From Planctomycetota bacterium (GTDB lineage: Bacteria > Planctomycetota > UBA1135), in contig JACNJP010000305.1 in the NCBI GenBank assembly GCA_014382465.1, positions 1 to 12,145 on the forward strand: a stretch of 12,145 bases of DNA. The letters are read 5' to 3'. A program made the translations under genes and the position numbers. Below the pieces are notes generated by a model that was not told the DNA's origin, searched no databases, and saw only the letters and a program-made list of their open reading frames with translations. Below, one piece after another: positions 5,305 through 12,145 of the stretch. Position 1 is the stretch's first letter. The number at the start of each line of letters is the position of its first letter.

Positions 5305-8300
5305 GTGAATCCGGCGTGCCGTCTGGCTTCCGCACCCATGCTGCTGTCCCTCCTCCTTCCCCTGCTCCTACTCGCGCCGGCGCCCGCCCAGACCGGTCCG
5401 GACGAGGAGTACCAATTCCTGGTCGGCCTTTCGGAGAAGGGCATGCACGATCTGGTGGTCCAGGAGGCCACCGACTTCCTCGGCTCCTATCCACGCCACG
5501 AGAAGGCCTCGGCGGCGCGCTACCGCCTGGCCCTGGCGCTGTTCGAGCTCGACCGGCTGCCGGAGGCCGCGCCGCACTTCCAGCGGCTGGCCCGGTCCGA
5601 CGGCTTCGAGTTCCGCGCCGAGGCCGCGATGCGCTTCGGCCAGTGCCGGCTGGCCGAGGGCGAGCACGGGCAAGCGGCGGCCGCCTTCGAGGAGGTGCTC
5701 GGCTACTCGAGCGACTACCTCGAGCTGCCGGCGACCTTCCTGCTGGCCGAGGCGCGCTTCCGCGGCGGCGACTTCGAAGCCGCCGAGGCCCGCTACCTGC
5801 GCGTGCTCGAGCTGCCGGAGAACGACGCCTACTCGCGCGACAGCCTCTACGGCGCCGCCTGGTGCGCGTTCCGCCTCGACCACTTCGACGACGCCGTCGC
5901 CCGCGCGCGCGAGTTCGAGCGCCGCCACGGCAGCGACGAGTTGGTCCAGGAGATGCGCTTCCTCGCCGGCGAAGCGCGGCTCGAGGCCGGCGACGCCCGC
6001 GGCGCCCTGGCCGACTACCAGCGGGTCGACGGCGGCCCCTTCGCCGACGCGGCGATGCGCGGCGCAGGCTTCGCCGCCGCCGAGCTCAGCGATCACGAGC
6101 AGGCCGCGCAGTGGTTCGGCCGGCTGCTGGCCGAACATCCGGCCAGCCCGTACCGCGCCGAGGCCGCCTTGCAGCAGGGCATCCACCTGCTCCAGGCCGG
6201 CGACGACGGCGCGGCCCTCGCGGTGCTCGCCGGCGATCTGCCGGGCGCCACACCCGAGGCCCTCTACTGGCGCGGCGTCGCCCAGGCGCGCGGCGGCAGC
6301 CAGGAGGACGCGCTCGCCAGCTTCGACGCCGCCCTGCGCCGCAAGCCCGGCGAGGAGCTGACGGGCCGTATCCAGGCCGCCCGCGGCGACGCCCTCTATG
6401 AGCTGGGCCGCCTCGACGAAGCGTCGGAGTCCTACCGCCTGGCCGAGTCCGACTACGCCCTGCACGCGGCGGTGGTCTCGAACCTCAACGACGGCCGCGC
6501 CGAGCAGGCGGTGGCCCTGGCGGAGCGCTTGCTCGAGGAATACCCCGACAGCCGCTACGTCGCCAAGGTGCGGCTGGCGATGGGCGAGGGCCTGCTGCGG
6601 CAGGAGCGCTACGCGGAGGCCGAGGCGGCCTTCGCGGCCTCGACCGCTGGGGAGGCGGTCGACGACGCCCACCTCGCCCGGGCGGCCTCGAGGGTCGGCT
6701 GGTGCCGCTACCTGCTCGGCGACCCGGCCGGCGCCGCCGGCAACTTCGCCGCCGTCGCAGGCGGGCACCCGGACAGCCCGGAAGCCGAGGAGGCCGCCTA
6801 CATGGAGGGCCGCTCCCGCTTCGAGAGCGGTGACGAGCCCGGCGCGCGGGCCGCCTGGACCCGCTACCTCGAGCGCCACCCCGGAGGCGGCCGCGTCTCC
6901 GAGGTGATGTTCCGGCTCGGCCGAATGGCCGGCGGCGCCGAGGGCTTGGCGCAGCTCGAAGGACTGATCGCCGCCCACGCCGGCTCGGCCGAGGCGCCCA
7001 AGGCCCTCTACGAGCTCGGCGAGCGCCTCTACGCCGAGGGCCGCGTCGCCGAAGCAGAGGCGAATTTCGTCACCCTGCTGACCGCCCACCCGCGACACCC
7101 GCTGGCGCCGGCGGCGGGCTACGCCCTGGCCTGGTGCCAGTTCGACCTCGAACGCTTCGAGGACGCTGCCAGCCTGCTGCCGCAGGTCGCCGAGGCCGCC
7201 AAGGCCGCCGGCGATCCCGAGCTGCACCGCTCCTCGCTCGAGCTGCTGGTGTGGGCGGCGAAGGAGGCCGGCGACGCCACTGGCGCCGCCGAGGCCTTCC
7301 TCGGCTTCGGCCAGACCGGCCCCGAGGAGGCCAGCTACGCCGCCGCCGCCAAGGTGGTGGCCGCCGCGCTGCAGGAGGCCGGGGACGCCGACGGCGGCTA
7401 CGCCCTGCTCGGCGCCGCCCGCAAGCGCGTCGAGGACCCAGGGCTGGCGTCCGACCTCGAGGTCGAGCGCTGCTACCTGGCGCTCGACGCCGGCAAGCCG
7501 GCCGAGGCCGAAGCCGCCGCCCGCGCCGCCCTCGAGGTGGCGCCGGAGAACCCGGTGGCCGCCGAAGCGGCCTTCTTCGTCGGCGAAGCCTGGTTCGCCG
7601 CCGGGGAGGACGGCCGCGCCGTGCCGCTGTACGCCGCCGCGGCCGCCGTGGCCGGCCACCCGGTGGCCGACCGGGCCCTCTACAAGCTGGGTTACGCCGA
7701 GCTGCGGCAGGAGCGCGCCGAGGCGGCGGTCGCGGCCTTCGCCGCGCTGATCGCGGATCACGCCGACAGCGTGCTCTACGGCGAGGCGCTGTTCCTGCAC
7801 GGCGAGGCGCTGTTCCGCCTGGCGCGCTTCGAGGAGTCGGTGGCCTCGCTGCAGCGGCTCCATCGCGAGATCCCCGAGCACCAGGCGATCGACCGCTGCC
7901 TGTTCCGGCTCGGCGTCGGCCAGTGCCAGGTCGAGGACTGGGAGGCCGCCTCGGCCACCCTGGCGGAGCTCGCGCGGCGCTTCCCCGACTTCGCCAACGG
8001 CACCGAGGGCGAGCTGTGGCGCGGCCGCGCGCTGGCCGCGCTCGACCAGCGCCGCGCCTCCCGCCAGGCCTTCGAGCGCGTCCTGGCCCGCGACCAGGGC
8101 GTACTCGCCGCCCGCGCCCGCCTCGGGCTCGGCAAGCTGGAGCTGGCCGCCGGCCAGGTCGAGGGCGCCCTCAGCGAGTTCCTGAAGGTGGCGGTGCTCT
8201 ACTCCCAGGACGACGAGGTCGCCGAAGGCCTCTACTTCGCCGGCCTGTGCCTGGAGCGCCTCGGCGACCCGGACCGCGCCGCCGACCAGTACCGCGAGAT

Positions 8301-8379
8301 CACCACCAAGTACTCCAAGACCGCCTACGCCGCCCAGGCGCGCGAACGGCTGCAACAGATCGAATCCGAGCCGCGATGA
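5305..8379 (+). CDS. secreted tetratricopeptide-repeat protein, Tol/CpoB-like
   Basis: The product is 1024 aa from GTG at 5305. The N-terminus MNPACRLASAPMLLSLLLPL continues into a Leu-rich core and an APA|Q signal-peptidase site near residue 28, so the protein is exported. An ATG at 5338 would give a shorter leader starting inside the hydrophobic core without a basic residue. Neither start has a clear Shine-Dalgarno sequence; GTG is preferred because it supplies Arg6. Nearly all the rest is TPR or TPR-like helix pairs of about 34-38 residues, such as YRLALALFELDRLPEAAPHF, AARFRGGDFEAAEARYLRVL-type units and ADQYREITTKYSKTAYAAQA at the end. These resemble CpoB/YbgF and BamD-type repeats. No catalytic domain is seen. 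A role as a periplasmic scaffold is inferred from repeats plus operon position. Its stop overlaps the ATG of the ExbB gene (ATGA), so the two are probably translationally coupled. It is much longer than E. coli CpoB. Confidence 0.88.
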   Translation: MNPACRLASAPMLLSLLLPLLLLAPAPAQTGPDEEYQFLVGLSEKGMHDLVVQEATDFLGSYPRHEKASAARYRLALALFELDRLPEAAPHFQRLARSDGFEFRAEAAMRFGQCRLAEGEHGQAAAAFEEVLGYSSDYLELPATFLLAEARFRGGDFEAAEARYLRVLELPENDAYSRDSLYGAAWCAFRLDHFDDAVARAREFERRHGSDELVQEMRFLAGEARLEAGDARGALADYQRVDGGPFADAAMRGAGFAAAELSDHEQAAQWFGRLLAEHPASPYRAEAALQQGIHLLQAGDDGAALAVLAGDLPGATPEALYWRGVAQARGGSQEDALASFDAALRRKPGEELTGRIQAARGDALYELGRLDEASESYRLAESDYALHAAVVSNLNDGRAEQAVALAERLLEEYPDSRYVAKVRLAMGEGLLRQERYAEAEAAFAASTAGEAVDDAHLARAASRVGWCRYLLGDPAGAAGNFAAVAGGHPDSPEAEEAAYMEGRSRFESGDEPGARAAWTRYLERHPGGGRVSEVMFRLGRMAGGAEGLAQLEGLIAAHAGSAEAPKALYELGERLYAEGRVAEAEANFVTLLTAHPRHPLAPAAGYALAWCQFDLERFEDAASLLPQVAEAAKAAGDPELHRSSLELLVWAAKEAGDATGAAEAFLGFGQTGPEEASYAAAAKVVAAALQEAGDADGGYALLGAARKRVEDPGLASDLEVERCYLALDAGKPAEAEAAARAALEVAPENPVAAEAAFFVGEAWFAAGEDGRAVPLYAAAAAVAGHPVADRALYKLGYAELRQERAEAAVAAFAALIADHADSVLYGEALFLHGEALFRLARFEESVASLQRLHREIPEHQAIDRCLFRLGVGQCQVEDWEAASATLAELARRFPDFANGTEGELWRGRALAALDQRRASRQAFERVLARDQGVLAARARLGLGKLELAAGQVEGALSEFLKVAVLYSQDDEVAEGLYFAGLCLERLGDPDRAADQYREITTKYSKTAYAAQARERLQQIESEPR

Positions 8380-9050
8380 CCCCTCTCCTCCTCGTTCAAC
8401 CCGACCAGGAGGGCGGCGCCGCCGGCATCGGCTCCCTGTTCGACATGATCGCCAACGGCGGTCCGGTGATGTGGCCGCTCGGCCTGTGCTCGGTGCTCGC
8501 GGTGGCCTTCATGGTCGAGCGCGGCATGCGCCTGCGCCGCGGCGCGCTCGGCGGCCGCGAGAGCGGTCGCCAGGTGATCGACGCCTACGACGACGGCGGC
8601 GCCCCGGGCGCGCTGGAGCTGTGCGACAGCCAGCGCACGCCCATGTCGCGCATCCTCGCCGCCGGGCTCAAGCGGCTCGACCAGCCGCTGCTTGAGATGG
8701 AGAAGGCGGTCGAGGACGCCGGCGCCCGCGAGCTGCGGGTGCTGTCGGCCAAGCTGCGGCCGCTGGTGGTGATCGCCGCCATCGCGCCGCTGCTGGGCCT
8801 GCTCGGCACCGTGTGGGGCATGATCCAGGCCTTTACCCAGATCGCCATGGCCGACGCCCTGGGCAGGCCCGAGCGGCTGGCGGAGGGCATCAGCTCGGCG
8901 CTGATCACGACCGCGGTCGGCCTGTCGATCGCCATCCCGTCGCAGGCGGCCTACTACTTCTTCCGCAGCCGGCTCGACCGCTTCGTCACCGCGGTGGAGG
9001 AGACCTACGGCGAGATCGCCGACCGCCTGCTGCGCGGAGGCGGCGCGTGA
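8376..9050 (+). CDS. MotA/TolQ/ExbB proton channel family protein
   Basis: This 224-aa inner-membrane subunit belongs to the family that forms, with ExbD/TolR, a proton-conducting stator energising envelope processes. Three helices are visible at about residues 31-48, 128-150 and 171-196. Between helices 1 and 2 is the long cytoplasmic region usual for the family. The diagnostic motifs are present: APLLGLLGTVWGMIQAF at 137-153 and GISSALITTAVGLSIAIPSQ at 171-190, including the conserved Thr-Thr in helix 3. The ATG at 8376 overlaps the stop of the TPR gene by four bases, and the stop overlaps the GTG of the next gene by three, so the three are almost certainly one operon. The symbols exbB, tolQ and aglR-type paralogues cannot be separated from sequence alone, so none is assigned. 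Confidence 0.95.
   Translation: MTPLLLVQPDQEGGAAGIGSLFDMIANGGPVMWPLGLCSVLAVAFMVERGMRLRRGALGGRESGRQVIDAYDDGGAPGALELCDSQRTPMSRILAAGLKRLDQPLLEMEKAVEDAGARELRVLSAKLRPLVVIAAIAPLLGLLGTVWGMIQAFTQIAMADALGRPERLAEGISSALITTAVGLSIAIPSQAAYYFFRSRLDRFVTAVEETYGEIADRLLRGGGA
9036..9040 (+). promoter_or_regulatory. ribosome binding site deciding the ExbD GTG start
   Basis: GGAGG is followed by a six-base spacer and GTG at 9047. This selects GTG as the start: no ATG lies nearby in frame, and the resulting protein starts just before its transmembrane helix as expected for ExbD/TolR. Confidence 0.75.
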
Positions 9051-9460
9051 AGATCCCGGACATCGCTCCCGACGAGGAGCCGGCGCTGAGCCTGACGTCG
9101 ATGATCGACGTGGTGTTCCTGCTGCTGATCTTCTTCATGGTGTCGACCACCTTCCTCGACCCGGAGCGGCAGGTGGAGCTGGACCTGCCGGAGGCCGCCG
9201 AGGCCGGCGCCGCGCCGACCACCGCCGAGGAGATCGTCGTCAACGTGCTGCAGGACGGCCGGCTGTCGGTCGGCGGCACAATCGTCGACGAGGACGGCCT
9301 GCTCACCGCCCTGCGCCAGGCCGCCGCGACCAACCCGGACATGCAGGTGACGATCCGCGGCGACCGCCAGACCCACCACGAGAACGTGGTGAAGGTCATG
9401 AACTCCTGCGGCGCCGCCGGGCTCAGCAACCTCGCCGTCAGCGTGCTGGAGGAGAATTGA
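9047..9460 (+). CDS. ExbD/TolR family biopolymer transport protein
   Basis: The product is a 137-aa partner of the ExbB/TolQ channel. It has a short cytoplasmic N-terminus (VKIPDIAPDEEPALSLT), a single helix at about residues 18-33, and a periplasmic alpha/beta domain. The segment SMIDVVFLLLIFFMV contains Asp21, which matches the essential proton-path aspartate of ExbD (Asp25) and TolR (Asp23). The tail DMQVTIRGDRQTHHENVVKV is the standard ExbD periplasmic motif, where strand and helix follow the (V/I)-x-I-x-(A/G)-D pattern. Start is GTG with GGAGG six bases upstream, overlapping the ExbB stop as GTGA. Length is typical for the family. Ten bases separate its stop from the next gene. It would couple proton flow to the propeller/TolA-like protein encoded downstream. 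Confidence 0.95.
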   Translation: MKIPDIAPDEEPALSLTSMIDVVFLLLIFFMVSTTFLDPERQVELDLPEAAEAGAAPTTAEEIVVNVLQDGRLSVGGTIVDEDGLLTALRQAAATNPDMQVTIRGDRQTHHENVVKVMNSCGAAGLSNLAVSVLEEN

Positions 9461-9470
9461 GCCGCGCTCG

Positions 9471-12145
9471 ATGAAGCACCTCGGCAAGAACCTCGTCATC
9501 GTGATCGCGCTGGTCGCGGCGGGGTTCTTCCTGGCCTATCTGCGCTTCCGGCCCTACCTCGGGCAGGAGTCCGGCTACACCGACGGCGAGCGCCGCTACG
9601 CCGGCGACACCTTCCGGGACGTGCGCTACGCCGTCTGGGAGGACCCCGAGGCGCTGGGCGGCGAGGTCAACTCGCCCGGCTTCGAGGGCCGGCCGGCGGT
9701 GTCGCCCGACGGCCGCTGGCTGGTGTTCCCGACCGGGGAGCGCGGCCTCAACAGCGACCTGTGGATCGCCGAGATCGTCGACGGCGAGCCGCGTGAGCCG
9801 CAGCCGCTGCGGGCCGTCAACAGCGACCGCGACGAGTGGGCGCCGGCCTTCGGCGCCGACGCGCTCTACTTCGCCAGCGACCGCCCCGGGACCCTCGGCG
9901 GCCTCGACCTGTTCCGCGCCAGCTACCAGGACGGCGCCTTCGGCCCGGTCGAGGCGGTCGGCCCGGGCATCAACAGCGCCTTCGACGACACCGACCCGGC
10001 GCCGCTCCCGGGCAGCCGGGCGCTGGCCTTCGCCAGCGACCGCCCACGCGGCGCGCGCCGCGACTTCGACCTGTGGCTGGCTCCGCCCGACGGCGGCGCC
10101 GAGCCGCTGACCGCCCTCAACACGCCCTTCCAGGAGCGCGAGCCGGCCTTCGTCGGCGACGCCCGCACGCTGCTGTTCGCCTCCGACCGGGCCGGCGGCA
10201 CCGGCGGCTTCGACCTCTACCGCAGCGTCAGCGACCGCGGCGAGTGGCTGCCGGCGGAGGCGCTTCCGGGGCTCAACGGCGCCGCCTCCGAGCGCGGCCC
10301 GTCGCCGTCGCCGGACGGCTTCGCGCTGCTGTTCGCGGTCGAGGACGGCGCCGGCGGCTCGGACCTGTTCCGCGCCCGCTCGCGCGAGCTGTTCCCGGTG
10401 CCGGGCAGACCGATCGGCTGGGTCGACCTGGCGGTGTTCGCCTCGCTGCTGCTGCTGGCGCTGCTGGCCTGGCTGGCCAAGCGCTGGGAGGCGATGGACC
10501 TGCTGTACAAGTGCGTGCTGGCGGCGGTGGTGCTGCACATCCTGCTGCTGCTGTGGTTCCGCGGCCTCTACCCCGAGAGCGGCGGCGTCGACCTGCCCGA
10601 GCGCGACGCGCTGTTCCGCATCAAGCTGGCGGCGGTGACGGCGCCGAGCCGGGCCGCCAACCGCGCCTTCGGCGGCGAGCTCGACACCGACCGCTCGGCG
10701 GTGGTGGTGGCCGATCCGCGGCGGACGCGCGCCGAGTTCGAGGACGCGCCGGCCGAGGCCGCGCCCGAGCGCCAGGTCCAGCGGGTCACGGCGGCGGCGG
10801 CGGCGGCGCCCGGCCGCCAGCTCGCCGAGCACCTCCGGAGCCAGCTGGCCGAGGCCAGCGACACGGTCGAGCAGATGAGGACGCCGCTGGAGCAGATGGA
10901 GCGCCGCTCCGAGGACGCGCCGCGGCTGACGGTGCGGCTCAGCGAGGACGCCTCCGGCGCCGAGCGCAGCGCGCAGGCGCAACGCAGCCCCGAGCGGGCG
11001 GAAAGCGCCTCCCTGGCCGAGGCCGCGGCCTGGCCGGTTTCGCGGCCGCAGGAGCGGCAGGCCGCCAGCCTGGCGCCGGCGCCGGCCTTCGAGAGCGCCG
11101 CCGCCAGCGCCGAGGCCTCCGAGCGCCAGCGGGCCGATCCCCGCTCCGCCCTGGCCGTGGCGCAGCCGGTCGAGCGCGTCGAGCGCTTCGCCGGCGAGGC
11201 TCGCGAGCTGAGCCTGGCGGAGGCCACCGCCACCCGCCGCGAGTCCGGCCGCAGCGTCGCCGAGCCCGCGAGGCGCGGCGGTGCCCGCGGCGACCCGCTG
11301 GCCGCGGCGGGCGGCGGGCCCGCCACGGCCCCCCGCGGGCCGCCGGCCCCGGGCCCGGCCGGGCCCCCCCCCCCCCCCCGGCCCCCGCCGCCCCCGGGGG
11401 GCCCGCCCCCCGGGGCGCAGCCCCTCCTGGTCATGCGCGGCATCCCGGAGCGGCCGGCCGATCCAGCCGCCGCGGCGCGGGCCGAGGCGGCGCCGGAGCT
11501 CGAGCTGGTGGCGGCGGCCTCTGCCCCGCCCTCTCGGCGCGCGCCGCCGGAATCCGCCGCCGGTCCCGCGCGCAAGCTGCCTTCGGCCGAGAGCGCCGAG
11601 CTGGGCGCCGCCGAGCCCGGCGCGCTGGCCCTGACCCGGTCCAGAAGCCGCGAGCTGCCGACGGGCGGGCGTCCGGCGACCGCCGACCTCGAGCTGCAGC
11701 CTGCCAGCCGCGGCCTGCCGAAGGTTGACCTGCGCTCGGTGACCGAATCCGCCGTGGAGCTGGCCGCCACCGAGCAGAGCGCCGAGGTCCTGACCCTGCT
11801 GGCGGCTACCAGCACGGCGCGGCCAGACCGCCTGCGGGAGTCCGGCCCGCGCCGCCGGCCCGGGCAGGCGGCGGTGCCCGACAGCAGCGGCGTCGCCCTG
11901 CCCGACGACGCCCGCTTCGAGCGAGCGGTCGAGCAGCCGCTGGCCCACGGCACCGGCCCCGCCAGCACGCCGGGCTTCTCGCCGCGCCGGCGCGAGCTGC
12001 CGTCGATCGCGCTGCGCGGCGGGGACGAGCCCTTCGCCGCCGGCGGGCGCACCGAGGCCGCCGCCCGCAGCCCCGCCCCGCCCGCGCCGCCCCCCGCGCC
12101 GACCCCCCGCCGCCCCCCGCCGCCCCCCGCCCCCCCCCCCCCGCC
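9471..12145 (+). CDS. PD40/TolB-like propeller fused to TolA/TonB-like membrane helix and long Ala/Pro-rich tail (3' incomplete)
   Basis: At least 891 aa, open to the window end. Residues 8-24 form an N-terminal membrane anchor after MKHLGK. Residues about 65-305 hold five WD40-like PD40 blades, each with a pattern like PAVSPDGRWLVF, LYFASDRPGTLGGLDLFRA, LAFASDRP, LLFASDRAGGTGGFDLYRS and DLFRAR, as in TolB. Two more helices follow at 317-336 and 346-364, with a basic loop (AKRWEAMDLLYK) between them. Positive-inside topology puts the propeller and the tail outside the cytoplasm. The last helix, AAVVLHILLLLWF, has a mid-helix His (356) placed as in TolA and TonB. The tail is rich in Ala, Glu, Arg and Pro, without Cys, and resembles a TolA/TonB-type spacer. 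It directly follows ExbB and ExbD. PD40 is confident; the TolA/TonB comparison is inference. Start ATG has no close Shine-Dalgarno, but no better start exists. Confidence 0.85.
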   Translation, partial: MKHLGKNLVIVIALVAAGFFLAYLRFRPYLGQESGYTDGERRYAGDTFRDVRYAVWEDPEALGGEVNSPGFEGRPAVSPDGRWLVFPTGERGLNSDLWIAEIVDGEPREPQPLRAVNSDRDEWAPAFGADALYFASDRPGTLGGLDLFRASYQDGAFGPVEAVGPGINSAFDDTDPAPLPGSRALAFASDRPRGARRDFDLWLAPPDGGAEPLTALNTPFQEREPAFVGDARTLLFASDRAGGTGGFDLYRSVSDRGEWLPAEALPGLNGAASERGPSPSPDGFALLFAVEDGAGGSDLFRARSRELFPVPGRPIGWVDLAVFASLLLLALLAWLAKRWEAMDLLYKCVLAAVVLHILLLLWFRGLYPESGGVDLPERDALFRIKLAAVTAPSRAANRAFGGELDTDRSAVVVADPRRTRAEFEDAPAEAAPERQVQRVTAAAAAAPGRQLAEHLRSQLAEASDTVEQMRTPLEQMERRSEDAPRLTVRLSEDASGAERSAQAQRSPERAESASLAEAAAWPVSRPQERQAASLAPAPAFESAAASAEASERQRADPRSALAVAQPVERVERFAGEARELSLAEATATRRESGRSVAEPARRGGARGDPLAAAGGGPATAPRGPPAPGPAGPPPPPRPPPPPGGPPPGAQPLLVMRGIPERPADPAAAARAEAAPELELVAAASAPPSRRAPPESAAGPARKLPSAESAELGAAEPGALALTRSRSRELPTGGRPATADLELQPASRGLPKVDLRSVTESAVELAATEQSAEVLTLLAATSTARPDRLRESGPRRRPGQAAVPDSSGVALPDDARFERAVEQPLAHGTGPASTPGFSPRRRELPSIALRGGDEPFAAGGRTEAAARSPAPPAPPPAPTPRRPPPPPAPPPP
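11317..11421. other. C-rich low-complexity block within the propeller/TolA-like gene
   Basis: A stretch of about 105 bases contains long C runs and reads in frame as a Pro/Gly-rich segment (about residues 616-650). Flanking codons use CCG and GGC for Pro and Gly, whereas this block uses CCC and GGG heavily. The reading frame is kept on both sides. It may be a true proline-rich spacer, but codon use unlike its neighbours and similarity to the contig edges suggest base-call or assembly error. Confidence 0.55.
12062..12145. other. C-rich low-complexity contig edge
   Basis: The last ~84 bases become almost pure C and G with C runs, reading in the open frame as proline-rich. It is the counterpart of the G-rich left edge and probably marks where reliable sequence ends, so the true C-terminus of the last gene is not seen. 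Confidence 0.65.

Noticed and set aside
5307..5315. A third possible element end: GAATCCGGC just at the start of the TPR gene
   Set aside because: Only nine bases match, the following bases do not fit the rest of the inverted repeat, and no partner end or direct duplication is found nearby. It is within the coding start and is most likely chance.
1..12145. tRNA, rRNA, CRISPR array, riboswitch or replication origin
   Set aside because: No cloverleaf, no regularly spaced repeats and no recognisable conserved RNA were seen. The only dispersed repeats are the two elements.

Overview
The window is about 12 kb of very GC-rich bacterial DNA, probably a metagenomic contig. The best lineage guess is Planctomycetota. 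This rests on the Gfo/Idh/MocA C-terminus with its LWLGPA-x-YRPYH and WDFGGGTLGDMGCHLID signatures, on a membrane-anchored giant of carboxypeptidase-regulatory-like repeats, and on the TPR–ExbB–ExbD–propeller operon. It is inference, because no rRNA or phylogenetic marker is present. Both ends decay into G-rich (left) or C-rich (right) low-complexity sequence where gene content cannot be trusted.

Left part (1-5157). A rightward Gfo/Idh/MocA oxidoreductase fragment ends at 901. It faces a leftward set of three genes: a 983-aa protein of about nine Ig-like repeats (3862 to 911), a four-helix DoxX-family protein (4540 to 4124), and a small DUF3568-like lipoprotein gene (5157 to 4600) that is interrupted.

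The most informative result is two copies of a short non-coding element of about 165 bp, at 3962-4125 and 4855-5019. They share 27-28 bp imperfect terminal inverted repeats (GAATCCGGCCCC, then a variable base, then TTCATTGG, then CCCCAGG). Internal landmarks sit at identical offsets in the two copies. The second copy is flanked by a perfect 9-bp direct repeat (GAAGCCGTG). Removing it with one repeat copy deletes 174 bp and restores a 127-aa lipoprotein frame. This is the signature of a MITE-like, non-autonomous transposable element. The first copy lies between the DoxX gene and the giant repeat protein: its end completes the DoxX stop codon and its AT-rich core lies in the upstream region of the giant gene.

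Right part (5158-12145). After a 147-bp divergent intergenic region comes a tightly packed rightward operon: a secreted 1024-aa TPR protein, an ExbB/TolQ proton-channel subunit (ATGA overlap), an ExbD/TolR subunit (GTGA overlap, good Shine-Dalgarno), and an incomplete protein of at least 891 aa. The last joins a five-blade PD40 (TolB-like) propeller to a TolA/TonB-like transmembrane helix and a long Ala/Glu/Arg/Pro-rich tail. The set looks like a compact, proton-driven, trans-envelope Tol-like machine. The TPR and propeller parts would work outside the cytoplasmic membrane, and ExbB/ExbD would energise the hybrid protein.
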